A stretch of DNA of 64,000 nt from Prevotella melaninogenica (GCF_018127965.1 NZ_CP072349.1:329501-393500); one strand, 5' to 3'. Positions 7,459 through 16,316 are shown, counted from the first letter of the stretch. Translations and numbers: made by a program. Notes: generated by a model from the letters alone, not told the origin.

Positions 7459-9429
7459 ATGCTTCAGGAAAGTCCAATACAACTCTTACAACGTCAGCGT
7501 TTACTGCTCCAAATGGAGTATTATGCCGAGAAAGAAGCCTTTAGAAAGCAGACTGAGGCTGCTGGTATGCAGCGGAAAGTGAAGCGAGGTGACGCTTGGT
7601 TCCCATTAAGAGTGGGTAAACGGTTTTATAATGGACTCAACCAACTGTGCATTGAGGTATTTCGAACACAGGATGGGGATATCGAACATAACTTTGAATG
7701 TGGTCGTCCGCTCCTTTTCTTTAAGTTTATTGCGAAAGGGGAGGGGACTCCTAATAAGGCTATTCAGCTGAAATACTATGGCTTTACAGGTACGGTATCG
7801 TATGTAGAGGGCGACAGAATGGTTGTTGCAGTGCCTGATTCTGCACCCTTATTAGACCTACAATCAGCTTCAGAACAGATTGGTTGCCAGTTAGGTTTTG
7901 ATGAAACGAGCTATCAAATGATGTTCGATGCGTTAGACCGTACCATGAAAGCAAAGGGAAATAGACTTGCCTATCTTCGCGATTTGTTCTATTCACGACA
8001 AAAGGTTGAGAGGTTCTCCTTTGCTCCTATTCGATTACCTTGGCTGAATCCGACACAAGAAAAGGCTGTTAACGAGGTGTTATGGGCAAAGGATGTGGCG
8101 GTAGTTCATGGTCCACCGGGAACAGGTAAGACAACAACATTGGTCGAAGCAATCAACGAAACACTGATGAGAGAAAGCCAAGTGATGGTCTGTGCGCAGA
8201 GTAATATGGCTGTTGACTGGATTTGTGAGAAGCTTGTCGACCGTGGTATCAATGTTCTTCGTATAGGTAATCCTACCCGAGTGAACGACAAGATGCTTGG
8301 TTTTACATACGAAAGAAAGTTTGAAGCGCATCCAGACTACCCACAGTTATGGTCGATTCGAAAGGCTATTCGAGAATTAAGGAACAATAGAAAGAAAGGC
8401 TCTGAAAGCTATCATCAGAAGATGGACAGACTGAAAAGCCGTGCTACGGAGCTTGAAATACGCATTAATGCCGAACTGTTTGGAGAGGCACGTGTCGTTG
8501 CTTCCACCCTCGTTGGTGCTAACAGTAGGATAATGGAAGGTCAGAAGTTTACTACTTTGTTCATCGATGAGGCTGCACAAGCCCTTGAAGCAGCCTGCTG
8601 GATAGCCATTCGTAGAGCGTCAAGAGTCATCTTTGCAGGTGATTATTGTCAACTTCCACCAACAGTAAAAAGCATTGCTGCCCTACGTGGAGGCTTAGGA
8701 AAGACCCTGATGGAACGTATCGTAGAGAATAAACCAGAGGTTGTAACGCTGTTGAAGGTGCAGTATCGAATGAACGAAGAGATTATGCGCTTCTCATCCG
8801 ATTGGTTCTATGGAGGACAGGTGGAGACCGCTCCGCAGATTAAATATCGTGGCATCCTCGATTATGACAACCCAATGGTATGGATTGATACGTCCGATGA
8901 GGCTGTCGTTGCATCGTATGATTTAACGGAAAGTGAGGCTAATTCAGTTCCTTCCCAATTGAATAATGACAAGGAAAATGCCTTTCATGAGCAGTTTGTT
9001 GGTTCTTCTTTTGGACGTATAAATAAAGGAGAAGCAGAGCTAACACTCAAGACTTTAGCCGATTACTTTACTAAGATAGGGAAGCAGCGTGTGTTAGATG
9101 AGCGGATAGATGTGGGCGTTATCTCCCCTTATCGTGCTCAAGTGCAGTATCTCCGTAGCCTGATAAAGAAGCGAGCGTTCTTCAAACCCTATCGAAGTCT
9201 TATCAGTGTGAATACCGTTGATGGCTTCCAAGGACAGGAACGCGATGTGATTCTTATTTCTCTTGTGCGTTCCAATGATGATGGTCAGATAGGTTTCTTG
9301 CGTGATTTACGCCGTATGAATGTTGCCATAACACGTGCCAGAATGAAGCTGATTATCCTTGGTAATGTCCAAACAATGACCAAACACGAATTTTATAAGA
9401 AGCTGTGGGAGAGTCTTCCACAGTCCTGA
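7459..9429 (+). CDS. SF1B (Upf1/IGHMBP2-like) DNA/RNA helicase
   Basis: 656 residues. Superfamily 1B helicases translocate 5' to 3' on nucleic acid using ATP. All core motifs are readable: Walker A GPPGTGKTTT at about 218-227, motif Ia AQSNMAVD, Walker B FIDEAAQALE, motif III GDYCQLPPT, motif IV QYRMNEEIM, motif V VDGFQGQERDVILIS and motif VI VAITRARMKL. The N-terminal ~200 residues, with a beta-barrel-like stretch, match the IGHMBP2-type architecture. Bacteroidetes carry this type as a stand-alone housekeeping helicase; its substrate is not established from sequence. The ATG at 7459 follows a short spacer with simple repeats. A second, much larger SF1 helicase with a nuclease domain is at 55845-59291. 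Confidence 0.93.
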   Translation: MLQESPIQLLQRQRLLLQMEYYAEKEAFRKQTEAAGMQRKVKRGDAWFPLRVGKRFYNGLNQLCIEVFRTQDGDIEHNFECGRPLLFFKFIAKGEGTPNKAIQLKYYGFTGTVSYVEGDRMVVAVPDSAPLLDLQSASEQIGCQLGFDETSYQMMFDALDRTMKAKGNRLAYLRDLFYSRQKVERFSFAPIRLPWLNPTQEKAVNEVLWAKDVAVVHGPPGTGKTTTLVEAINETLMRESQVMVCAQSNMAVDWICEKLVDRGINVLRIGNPTRVNDKMLGFTYERKFEAHPDYPQLWSIRKAIRELRNNRKKGSESYHQKMDRLKSRATELEIRINAELFGEARVVASTLVGANSRIMEGQKFTTLFIDEAAQALEAACWIAIRRASRVIFAGDYCQLPPTVKSIAALRGGLGKTLMERIVENKPEVVTLLKVQYRMNEEIMRFSSDWFYGGQVETAPQIKYRGILDYDNPMVWIDTSDEAVVASYDLTESEANSVPSQLNNDKENAFHEQFVGSSFGRINKGEAELTLKTLADYFTKIGKQRVLDERIDVGVISPYRAQVQYLRSLIKKRAFFKPYRSLISVNTVDGFQGQERDVILISLVRSNDDGQIGFLRDLRRMNVAITRARMKLIILGNVQTMTKHEFYKKLWESLPQS

Positions 9430-9446
9430 AAGTATCTATTCTATTA

Positions 9447-9930
9447 GCCCAATTTTAAAACATTTTCATTTTAAGACTTCGAGAAATATGTAAATAGGGA
9501 TTTGAAAAATCATTACATGATTTCAAAGAAAACATCTATAACTAACGGCAAAAATACATATAAGAAACAGGTTTGCAATCAACAGAGAATCAATTAGTTA
9601 CCAAATGGCAAAGTAAAAGTTGCTTAATTGGACTTCAAAAGGGCGTTAGTAAGGGTCTTAAAGGGCACCTTTTGCAAGGTAATTGGGCGCCTTTTAGAAG
9701 CCAAAAGAGCATGTATTGGTTTTGAACTGAGTGAAAATAGTTTACAAACTTCAATTAGTAAGGGAATGCGTTGTTTGTAGAAGACAGATAGACATCACAC
9801 CTAATTACATTTATTACATAGTTTATCCGCAGTTCTAAAACCATCTTATAGCGAGTAGTCATGCCATGTGTGTGGATTAAACGCATTCTATTAACAATCT
9901 ACGCATTTAACGGAAGAACCATATTTTTGG
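9447..9930 (-). repeat. dispersed long intergenic repeat, copy B (inverted)
   Basis: This fills the 525-bp spacer after the helicase gene. It is the reverse complement of the element at 3396-3940, 33717-34302 and 49468-49966. The micro-frame lies on the plus strand here: TTG near 9628, preceded directly by TAA, reads LDFKRALVRVLKGTFCKVIG and continues to about 9780 without a stop. Confidence 0.8.
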
Positions 9931-9954
9931 TTTGTATCCAATCAATTTTCTGTC

Positions 9955-10362
9955 TTAAAAAGTAACAGTACAGTAGTCTGATCCAATTTTATGGATACAT
10001 CTTAATATCTCTTCTTCCCTTTCTTTGGATGGCTTCTTGAACCCATTGATGTAGTTACGCAGTAGGGAAGCATTGATACCAATGAGTTTTGCAAACTCAG
10101 CAATGTTCAGTTCCTTATGTGTAAGGAAGAACTTTTGTAACGCTGTAGGCTCAGCATCCTCATAGCTGAAGCTCTCAAAGCTAATGTCTTCATCTAAGTT
10201 GCGCCAGTGAATACCATCAAATCCGATTTGATAGCTTTCCCGCTCTTTGTCAGAAGCCGCAGCAAGGCGAGGGTACCATAAAAGAGATTGACGAAGTGTA
10301 CGCCCCTCTTCATCCTTACCATATATATATTCTTGGTCGAACCAAATCTTTTTAATATCCAT
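9955..10362 (-). CDS. DUF2442 + HTH protein, antitoxin-like partner of DUF4160
   Basis: 135 residues. The N-terminal half (about 1-75, IKKIWFDQEYIYGKDEEGR...) looks like DUF2442. The C-terminal half (about 80-135) is an Xre-like helix-turn-helix with ELNIAEFAKLIGINASLLRNY. DUF4160 and DUF2442 proteins are common neighbours and are regarded as toxin-antitoxin-like. The start is fixed by a strong GGAGG Shine-Dalgarno five bases before ATG 10362; a longer frame from TTG 10383 would overlap the upstream gene's stop. It is the second gene of a two-gene operon, and its HTH is a plausible autorepressor acting at the inverted repeat at 10643-10664. Which partner is toxic is not proven. Confidence 0.8.
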   Translation of the reverse strand: MDIKKIWFDQEYIYGKDEEGRTLRQSLLWYPRLAAASDKERESYQIGFDGIHWRNLDEDISFESFSYEDAEPTALQKFFLTHKELNIAEFAKLIGINASLLRNYINGFKKPSKEREEEILRCIHKIGSDYCTVTF

Positions 10363-10372
10363 ATCTACCTCC

Positions 10373-10612
10373 TTAATCCTCAAAATACTCTTTCCAACGT
10401 GAGATAATTATATCTTTATTCTCGTCTATTACAAACTTAATCTTTTTCAATTCGTTATTTTTCAATCCTTTGCTGATAGCTAACACAAAGTCATTTCCAT
10501 CATAATTATACTTTGCAAAGCCCTCTGCACCTTCCACATGTACGTGGATGGGTTCGTGCTCTCGGCTATAGAAAAAGAACGAAAAACCGTAAAATCGAAA
10601 TATCTCTGGCAT
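10373..10612 (-). CDS. DUF4160 domain protein (toxin-like partner)
   Basis: 79 residues. The sequence begins MPEIFRFYGFSFFFYSREHEP and continues IHVHVEGAEGFAKY, the characteristic DUF4160 opening with its conserved REHxPxHVH signature. The fold is small and alpha/beta, and no enzymatic motif is recognised. It is the first gene of the pair, 10 bp before the DUF2442-HTH gene. A TATCTTTG -7 box (minus strand of 10637-10644) overlaps one end of a perfect inverted repeat, fitting regulation by the HTH partner. A toxin role is inferred from the family's gene pairing, not shown here. Confidence 0.83.
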   Translation of the reverse strand: MPEIFRFYGFSFFFYSREHEPIHVHVEGAEGFAKYNYDGNDFVLAISKGLKNNELKKIKFVIDENKDIIISRWKEYFED

Positions 10613-10636
10613 AGTTTTATCAAGTTTAGTCCGTTA

Positions 10637-10664
10637 CAAAGATAGGTATTAGATTTGATACCTA
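10637..10664 (-). promoter_or_regulatory. promoter with operator-like inverted repeat for the DUF4160/DUF2442 operon
   Basis: The minus-strand -7 box TATCTTTG is at 10637-10644. The inverted repeat TAGGTAT (10643-10649) / ATACCTA (10658-10664), 7-bp arms with an 8-bp spacer, starts within this box and extends towards -33. A dimeric HTH bound here would block transcription, as expected for autoregulated toxin-antitoxin operons. Confidence 0.65.
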
Positions 10665-10749
10665 CAAGTATTTTTTGTTTAATTACACACTGAAAAGTGG
10701 ATTTATATCAATTTTTTATTTACTTTTGTGTCATAAAAGGAAATCTACT

Positions 10750-11163
10750 ATGTTACAACGAGATTATTTTATTCGTTTGATAGAGGAATTCAATGCTGCT
10801 ATTTCACGCTTTCTTACGAAGAAAGATGATGACCTAAAGCGAGATAAGGACTTGAAAGACCTTTACAGACAGTATGTTGGAGAGTATGACGACTTGCGTA
10901 ATCTCTCCGTTGACGAACTGTTGACGTATGCCAAGGAGCAGTGGAATGAGGAAGAGCGGATAGACAAAATCAATATGGTTGCAGAGTTGCTATATGCTGA
11001 AGCAAGCTACAAAGTGCAGCCTTTGCGGCAGATGCTGATGGAGAAATCATATATGTTATTCGACTATGTTGAGGCGAATAGCTCTACATTTTCTATCAGT
11101 CGTCATCAGAAGATGGAGGCTATGCGACAAGAGTTAGTCAACAAGCTCTCTCAAATAGATTGA
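10750..11163 (+). CDS. hypothetical small helical protein
   Basis: 137 residues from ATG 10750. The frame is open upstream to 10675, but a TACTTTTG -7 box lies just before this ATG, so the longer reading would start upstream of the transcript. The protein is charged and helical (KKDDDLKRDKDLKDLYRQY, DELLTYAKEQWNEEERIDK), with no signal peptide or membrane segment. It looks like the DUF6483-type or other short Bacteroidetes cytosolic proteins with repeated helices, but no family is assigned with confidence. It stands between the DUF4160 operon (divergent) and the UPF0597 gene 75 bp downstream. Confidence 0.7.
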   Translation: MLQRDYFIRLIEEFNAAISRFLTKKDDDLKRDKDLKDLYRQYVGEYDDLRNLSVDELLTYAKEQWNEEERIDKINMVAELLYAEASYKVQPLRQMLMEKSYMLFDYVEANSSTFSISRHQKMEAMRQELVNKLSQID

Positions 11164-11238
11164 TGTTTGAGCGGGTAGATACGAAGGAGAATTATTTAAT
11201 ATCATAATAATATCAAGCTAAACCTAAATCAAATCATT

Positions 11239-12528
11239 ATGCTTGAGAAGAACATTAGAGAACAGATTATCGAGTTGATACACCAGCAGGTAGTACCTGC
11301 TGTGGGTTGTACAGAGCCAATGGCTGTGGCATTGTGTACTGCACGTGCTACAGAGTTGTTAGGTCAGAAACCAGAACATATTAGCGTGTTGCTCTCTGCT
11401 AATATTCTGAAGAATGCGATGGGAGTCGGTATTCCTGGCACGGGAATGATAGGATTGCCTATTGCTATTGCCCTTGGTGCTTTGGTGGGTAAGTCAGAAT
11501 ATCAGTTGGAGGTTATCAAGGACCTCACACCTGTTACTTTGGAGGCTGGCAAGACATTTATCAGTGAGAATCGAATTGATGTCAAACTGAAGGATGGTAT
11601 CACCGAGAAACTATACATAGAAATCACTTGTGAGGCTGAGGGACATCGTGCGACAGCTATCATCATGGGTACCCATACGAATATTGTTTTTGAAGAGAAG
11701 GACGGTACTGTTTTGCTCGATAAGATGCAACCCAGCGCAGCTGCTGTCGAAAAAGCACCCCTTTGTCTGAATCTAAATACGGTATGGGAGTTTGCTACAA
11801 CCACTCCTGTCGATGAGATTGAGTTTATTCTTGAGGCAAAACGTTATAATCTCCGTGCTGCAGCTGAGGCGTTGAAAGGAAACTACGGACATTGTTTGGG
11901 TAAGATAATGGACCGTCCTTTGAGTCGCGGAATCTTTGGTAATAGCATCTTCTCACACGTTATTGCGAAGACAGCTTCTGCCTGTGATGCTCGTATGGGT
12001 GGTGCTTTGATACCAGTGATGAGTAATAGCGGTTCTGGAAATCAGGGTATCTGTGCAACCAATCCAGTGGCTGTCTTTGCGAAGGAGAATGAGAATACAC
12101 GTGAAGAACTTATCCGTGCCCTCACCTTGAGTCATCTGACAGCTATCTATATCAAGCAGAGTCTTGGTGCGCTATCTGCCCTTTGCGGTTGTGTGGTAGC
12201 AAGTATTGGATCCAGTTGTGGTATTACTTATCTGATGGGAGGCAATTATATCAATGTTTGTCATTCAGTAAAGAACATGATAGCCAACCTTACGGGTATG
12301 ATTTGTGATGGTGCGAAGCCAAGTTGTTCACTGAAGATTTCATCGGGAGTGTCAACAGCTATCCTTTCTGCAACGCTTTCCATGGAGGGTAAGCATGTAA
12401 CGTCTGCAGAGGGAATCATTGATGAAGATGTTGATAAATCTATCCGTAACCTCACAAGTATTGGTAAGGAAGCGATGTGTATTACCGATGATATGGTATT
12501 AAATATTATGACACATAAGTGCAATTAA
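11239..12528 (+). CDS. UPF0597 family: L-cysteine desulfidase / serine dehydratase alpha-like
   Basis: 429 residues. The family (E. coli YhaM/CyuA) is a relative of the iron-sulfur L-serine dehydratase alpha subunit; CyuA degrades L-cysteine to pyruvate, ammonia and sulfide. The signature VVPAVGCTEPMAVALC is near residue 20-35. Further cysteines that could hold an Fe-S cluster are in LCGCVVASIGSSCG (about 312-325) and AKPSCSLK (about 355-362). Full family length. Bacteroidetes oral species make sulfide from cysteine, so that role fits, but serine as substrate cannot be excluded. The stop codon sits in the loop of a 9-bp inverted repeat (12517-12544). Confidence 0.88.
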   Translation: MLEKNIREQIIELIHQQVVPAVGCTEPMAVALCTARATELLGQKPEHISVLLSANILKNAMGVGIPGTGMIGLPIAIALGALVGKSEYQLEVIKDLTPVTLEAGKTFISENRIDVKLKDGITEKLYIEITCEAEGHRATAIIMGTHTNIVFEEKDGTVLLDKMQPSAAAVEKAPLCLNLNTVWEFATTTPVDEIEFILEAKRYNLRAAAEALKGNYGHCLGKIMDRPLSRGIFGNSIFSHVIAKTASACDARMGGALIPVMSNSGSGNQGICATNPVAVFAKENENTREELIRALTLSHLTAIYIKQSLGALSALCGCVVASIGSSCGITYLMGGNYINVCHSVKNMIANLTGMICDGAKPSCSLKISSGVSTAILSATLSMEGKHVTSAEGIIDEDVDKSIRNLTSIGKEAMCITDDMVLNIMTHKCN

Positions 12529-12544
12529 AAAGACGATTGCACTT
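12517..12544 (+). terminator. hairpin spanning the stop codon of the UPF0597 gene
   Basis: AAGTGCAAT (12517-12525) and ATTGCACTT (12536-12544) form a perfect 9-bp stem with the stop codon TAA in the loop. No strong T-run follows. It may instead protect the mRNA end. Confidence 0.5.
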
Positions 12545-12563
12545 CAAACTCAGTCTTATTGTC

Positions 12564-12653
12564 GAATTATTTTCATGAAAAGAAATATTTTTTGTCGTGA
12601 AAATAAATATTTATCTTCATGAAAAGAATTCTTTTTTTTCATGAAGATAAATT
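12564..12653. repeat. 90-bp AT-rich palindromic element, copy 1
   Basis: Contains four TCATGA palindromes within runs such as TTTTCATGAAAA. It closely matches, as its reverse complement, the element at 59443-59532. Both copies sit just beyond the 3' end of a gene. Confidence 0.75.
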
Positions 12654-12695
12654 GTTTTTAGCCGTTTTGTTGTATCGAATGGATGTCATTTCATC

Positions 12696-13813
12696 CTACG
12701 CTCGCTCGTAGGTTACAATCGTGTTAACATACTTCTCTACCTTTACAACACGTATGTTCTCTGGGAGTTTTGGCGCTTCTACACCTTCGTTAACCGTGAA
12801 AGGAGCCGATTCTATGCGTATCTCGTCCCATAAACCTGCATCCAAAAAACTCTGTAAAGTCTTTGCACCACCTTCCACGATGAGACTTTGCTTCTTTTCA
12901 GCATAGAGATGCGACAGCACTTCAGCAGGTGTTGCGTATTCTCCAGCTTTTGTCGGTTGACTTGTCAGCACCAATTTCTCAGGACTTGGACCGCTCCATT
13001 CTCTCACTGTCAGCTGTGGTTGTTCTAATTCTTCCGTTGTTTTTCCAACGAGAATCGCATCATTCTCAGCCCTCATCTTATGTACTAACATCTTTGTAAA
13101 GGGTGTAGAGATAATCAATGGCTGATAGTCTTTACCCGGCAAGTTGCCAATGTAAGCCACAGAATATTTTTAGTACAAGTGGTTACATCATCTTTACTAC
13201 CATTTATAATACTCGCATCATCAGGGGAATCTCGGTGATTACTCCCCTCCCTATGGGGGAGGGGTAAGGGAGAGGGGCTGGCTGGTGTGTTGAATGGCGT
13301 GTTGGTTAGTCTACTTTCTGTTTCTGCCCACTTCAATATCACATAAGGTCGTTTATGTGTATTATAAGTAATAAACCGTTTATTCAGTTCTAAGCACTCT
13401 TTCTCCAATACACCTACGGTCACTTCTATCCCTGCTTCGCGAATCTTCTTTACTCCACGTCCTTGCACTTCAGCAAAAGGATCGATGCAACCGCAGACGA
13501 CACGGCGCACACCCTTACTGATAATCAAGTCGGCACAAGGAGGTGTCTTCCCATAATGAGAGCAAGGTTCAAGACTGACATACACCGTTGCTTCACGTAG
13601 CAAAGCCTCGTCCTCTTTCCTTACAGATGCAAAAGCGTTCACCTCTGCGTGTCCTTCGCCACAGCGTACGTGGTAACCTTCACCGATAATCCTACCCTCC
13701 TTGCTCACAATGACCGCTCCAACCATTGGGTTAGGCTTGGCAAGCAGTTGTCCGTTACGAGCTAATTGCAGGCAACGACGCATGTATTTTTCGTCAGTTT
13801 CTTCTTGTTTCAT
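12696..13813 (-). pseudogene. ribD: ribD, bifunctional riboflavin deaminase/reductase, split by a single-base shift
   Basis: RibD performs the second and third steps of riboflavin synthesis. The N-terminal deaminase half (from ATG 13813, [14 protein letters not shown]) has the zinc motifs GHAEVNAF and [11 protein letters not shown]. The C-terminal reductase half ([26 protein letters not shown]) is in another frame. Adding one A to the A5 tract at 13167-13171 (minus strand) would join them into about 372 residues, reading ...[19 protein letters not shown]. It is either a real inactivating or slippage-prone mutation or a sequencing error. The linker holds a GC-rich repeat-derived segment ([12 protein letters not shown], 13241-13279) absent from ordinary RibD. 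The divergent prmC start is 27 bp away. Confidence 0.85.
13241..13279 (-). repeat. GC-rich hairpin element inside ribD
   Basis: Sense-strand pattern AGCCCCTCTCCCTTACCCC followed by a CTCCCC..GGGGAG hairpin, the same polarity as the post-stop elements elsewhere in the window. It is translated as [13 protein letters not shown] in the linker between the RibD domains. Confidence 0.7.
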
Positions 13814-13827
13814 TTCATTAAAATTCC

Positions 13828-13835
13828 TATCTTTG
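13828..13835 (+). promoter_or_regulatory. -7 box of prmC (probably leaderless)
   Basis: TATCTTTG ends six bases before the prmC ATG, so the transcript would begin at or within a few bases of the start codon. Confidence 0.6.
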
Positions 13836-13840
13836 CAGCT

Positions 13841-14704
13841 ATGACATACCAAGATTTATGGCACAGACTCACTCCCTTGTATGATGATGGTGAGGCACAA
13901 GCTATCGTTCGGCTTGTGTTAGAGGTGCAGTTTGGCATTACGCTGACCGATATTTATACGGGCAAAGTTAATGAATTATCACGAGAAGCGGAGGAGGAAT
14001 TAGAGAAAATCATCCTTCGTTTGGAGCGTTCGGAGCCTGTACAGTATGTTTTAGGACGTGAAACCTTTTGCGGACGCACTTTCCATGTGGGTCCAGGTGT
14101 ATTGATTCCACGCCCAGAGACTGAGGTGCTGTGCCGTTGGATAGAGGAGGATAACAACCGATGTTATTGTGCTTTGCAGCCTCCTGCGCCCCTGCAGGTG
14201 TTGGATGTAGGGACAGGCAGTGGTTGTATTGCTGTTACATTAGCTGCCGACCTACGTAACTCGGCGGTTACAGCGTGGGATATATCGGGTGATGCACTAC
14301 TTATTGCACGTGAGAATGTACACCAATGGCAGGTTCGTGTTGAACTAAAGATGGAGGATGCCCTTCATCCTTCAACATCAGCTATGCAGCAGAAGTTTGA
14401 TGTTATTGTGAGTAATCCACCTTACATCTGCGAAAAAGAACGGACAGAGATGGCGAAGAACGTACTTGCGTATGAGCCAGAAACGGCACTTTTCGTACCA
14501 GATGATGACCCTCTACGCTTCTATCGGGCAATCGCTGAGTATGGCGTGCAGGCTTTGTCGGCTGATGGTGTGCTTTATTTTGAGACCAATCCATTGTATA
14601 TTAATGACGTGAAGGAGATGTTAAACGCGTTAGGTTATAAGCAGATAGAACTGCGAGAAGACCAGTTTGGTAAGCTTCGCTTCACTAAAGCCATCCGACC
14701 ATGA
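13841..14704 (+). CDS. prmC: peptide chain release factor N5-glutamine methyltransferase
   Basis: 287 residues from ATG 13841. PrmC methylates the glutamine of the GGQ motif in release factors RF1 and RF2 using S-adenosylmethionine. The N-terminal helical domain is followed by the Rossmann methyltransferase domain with SAM motif [16 protein letters not shown] (about 122-137) and the substrate-glutamine motif NPPY at about 192-195. The frame is open further upstream to 13766, but the TATCTTTG promoter at 13828 and family length favour 13841. It is the first gene of a tight operon with recX (4-bp ATGA overlap) and comF, and is divergent from ribD. Confidence 0.95.
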   Translation: MTYQDLWHRLTPLYDDGEAQAIVRLVLEVQFGITLTDIYTGKVNELSREAEEELEKIILRLERSEPVQYVLGRETFCGRTFHVGPGVLIPRPETEVLCRWIEEDNNRCYCALQPPAPLQVLDVGTGSGCIAVTLAADLRNSAVTAWDISGDALLIARENVHQWQVRVELKMEDALHPSTSAMQQKFDVIVSNPPYICEKERTEMAKNVLAYEPETALFVPDDDPLRFYRAIAEYGVQALSADGVLYFETNPLYINDVKEMLNALGYKQIELREDQFGKLRFTKAIRP

Positions 14705-15219
14705 TACAGAAACGACCGATATTAGAGCCACAAGCCCTGAAGAAACTTGCCGATTTATGTGCGAAAGGCGAACATTGCTCTGGCGAGATGTTAGAGAAGA
14801 TGCGTAAATGGGGACTGGCAGAAGATGCGCAAGCACGTATTATGGAGAAGTTGATAACGCTGCATTACGTTGATGACAGTCGTTATACCGAGTCTTTTGT
14901 GCATGATAAAATCCGCTATAACAAGTGGGGTAGACGAAAGATTGAGCAGGCGTTGTGGATGAAGAAGGTTGATAGTGCTATCTCTTCGCCTATCCTTGAT
15001 GCTATTGAAGATGAAGAATATCTTGAAGTCTTGCGCCCATTGTTAGCGAGTAAGTATCGCACAATTAAGGCAGAGAGCGATTACGAACGCTCAATGAAAC
15101 TGATAAAGTTTGCCATGGGACGTGGTTTTACGATGGATTTAATCCGCAGGTGTATAGATGAAGGAGTCGTTGCTGCGGATGATGATGTAGACTTCGTAGA
15201 CGATGACACAGACGATTAG
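14701..15219 (+). CDS. recX: RecX family regulatory protein
   Basis: 172 residues. RecX binds RecA and limits its filament formation. The protein is built of repeated three-helix units typical of RecX; recognisable stretches are LITLHYVDDSRYTESFVHDK and KWGRRKIEQALWMKKV. The C-terminal tail is very acidic (DDDVDFVDDDTDD). Start overlaps the prmC stop as ATGA (translational coupling), and the 3' end overlaps the comF start by 17 bp. No recA in the window. Confidence 0.9.
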   Translation: MIQKRPILEPQALKKLADLCAKGEHCSGEMLEKMRKWGLAEDAQARIMEKLITLHYVDDSRYTESFVHDKIRYNKWGRRKIEQALWMKKVDSAISSPILDAIEDEEYLEVLRPLLASKYRTIKAESDYERSMKLIKFAMGRGFTMDLIRRCIDEGVVAADDDVDFVDDDTDD

Positions 15220-15910
15220 TTTATTGGCTCGCCTGATAGACACCCTTGCTCCTCGTTCATGTACGATTTGTGGTGGGCGTCTGACCGTTACGGAGGAGGT
15301 AATGTGTGCTTGTTGTAATCATTGTCTCCCTCGTACGGGCTATTCTAAGTCGAGTTATGACAACAAACTTGTACGGCTCTTCTGGGGTAGGATTCCCATA
15401 GAGAAGGGTACAGCCTTTTTCTTTTATAAAGCCCATTCAGACACCAGTCGTTTGCTTTATCAACTTAAGTATGGCAGACATCCTGAGATAGGCGAGCATC
15501 TTGGACGTATTGTTGCAGCAGAGTTTGCACAAGATGGTTTCTTTGATGGAATCACAGCCGTAGTTCCTGTGCCACTTGCTCGCCAGCGTGAGCGAGAAAG
15601 AGGGTATAATCAAAGTGTGGAGATAGTGCGTGGTATCAGTGCAGAAACAGGTTTACCTGTCTTAGATAAGCTCTTAGAACGTATCAGTTTTCATGGCAGT
15701 CAGACGCAGAAAGGACGTTGGGAACGAAATGAAAATGTAGAGAAAGCCTTTCACCTCCTCGATGCTTCCCCCTTAAACAATCAACACATCTTACTTGTTG
15801 ATGACGTAATCACGTCAGGTGCCACACTCGTTGCCGCTGCCAAAGAACTCCTTAAAGGAGCGAATGTCAAGATTAGTGTCCTCTCACTTGGCTTTGCGAA
15901 TAATGATTAA
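15203..15910 (+). CDS. ComF family protein (amidophosphoribosyltransferase-like)
   Basis: 235 residues. ComF-like proteins have an N-terminal four-cysteine zinc ribbon and a C-terminal phosphoribosyltransferase fold, and take part in DNA uptake and other processes. Here the ribbon is CTICGG...CACC (about 20-38), PVPLARQRERERGYNQ is the typical central motif, and the PRPP-binding loop is ILLVDDVITSGATL (about 200-213). Overlaps recX by 17 bp, so it is likely co-transcribed and coupled. The precise role in Prevotella is unknown. Confidence 0.92.
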   Translation: MTQTISLLARLIDTLAPRSCTICGGRLTVTEEVMCACCNHCLPRTGYSKSSYDNKLVRLFWGRIPIEKGTAFFFYKAHSDTSRLLYQLKYGRHPEIGEHLGRIVAAEFAQDGFFDGITAVVPVPLARQRERERGYNQSVEIVRGISAETGLPVLDKLLERISFHGSQTQKGRWERNENVEKAFHLLDASPLNNQHILLVDDVITSGATLVAAAKELLKGANVKISVLSLGFANND

Positions 15911-16038
15911 GCTGTCTCATTATTCCTTGTTTTATTATTGTTAGGCTATAAATAGGGGTCATCTTCGCAAGTAATTAGTAGCTAACAGTATCTATTTTGG
16001 TGGCAGATGCGGATCATTTTCTCCCTTTTCTATTGTTG

Positions 16039-16111
16039 TGTTGATGGTCCGCACATGTTGTGTTGATGGTCCGCACATGATGTGTTGATGCTCCGCACCA
16101 TTGGTGCGGAG
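16039..16111. repeat. 22-bp tandem units and palindrome of the CCGCACC family
   Basis: The roughly 400-bp spacer before pyrE holds three units with a 22-bp period (at 16039, 16061 and 16083: TGTTGATGGTCCGCACATG and a variant). The last one ends in the palindrome CTCCGCACCA / TGGTGCGGAG (16091-16111). Related hairpins: 37318-37370 and 54830-54885. Apart from this, no gene is seen in 15911-16316. Confidence 0.7.
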
Positions 16112-16316
16112 GCTTGACACCAATGCAATTTGTCGTCGGAAAATTTGCGTTAGATGATTGTTAGGAAGGGTTACACTACCCAAAGCAAATAAAACCACTC
16201 TTTTATTTGATAGAAGTAACATCTGTTCTTGTTATCTTCTTTTATAGTCTTTTTATCCTTTAATCTCAGAAAAAATGTGTAAGTTTGCAGTTAGTATATA
16301 ACCATAAACTATCAAG

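Noticed and set aside
16039..16111. Possible CRISPR-like repeats before pyrE
   Set aside because: Only three units with a 22-bp period, no spacers of constant length and no cas genes.
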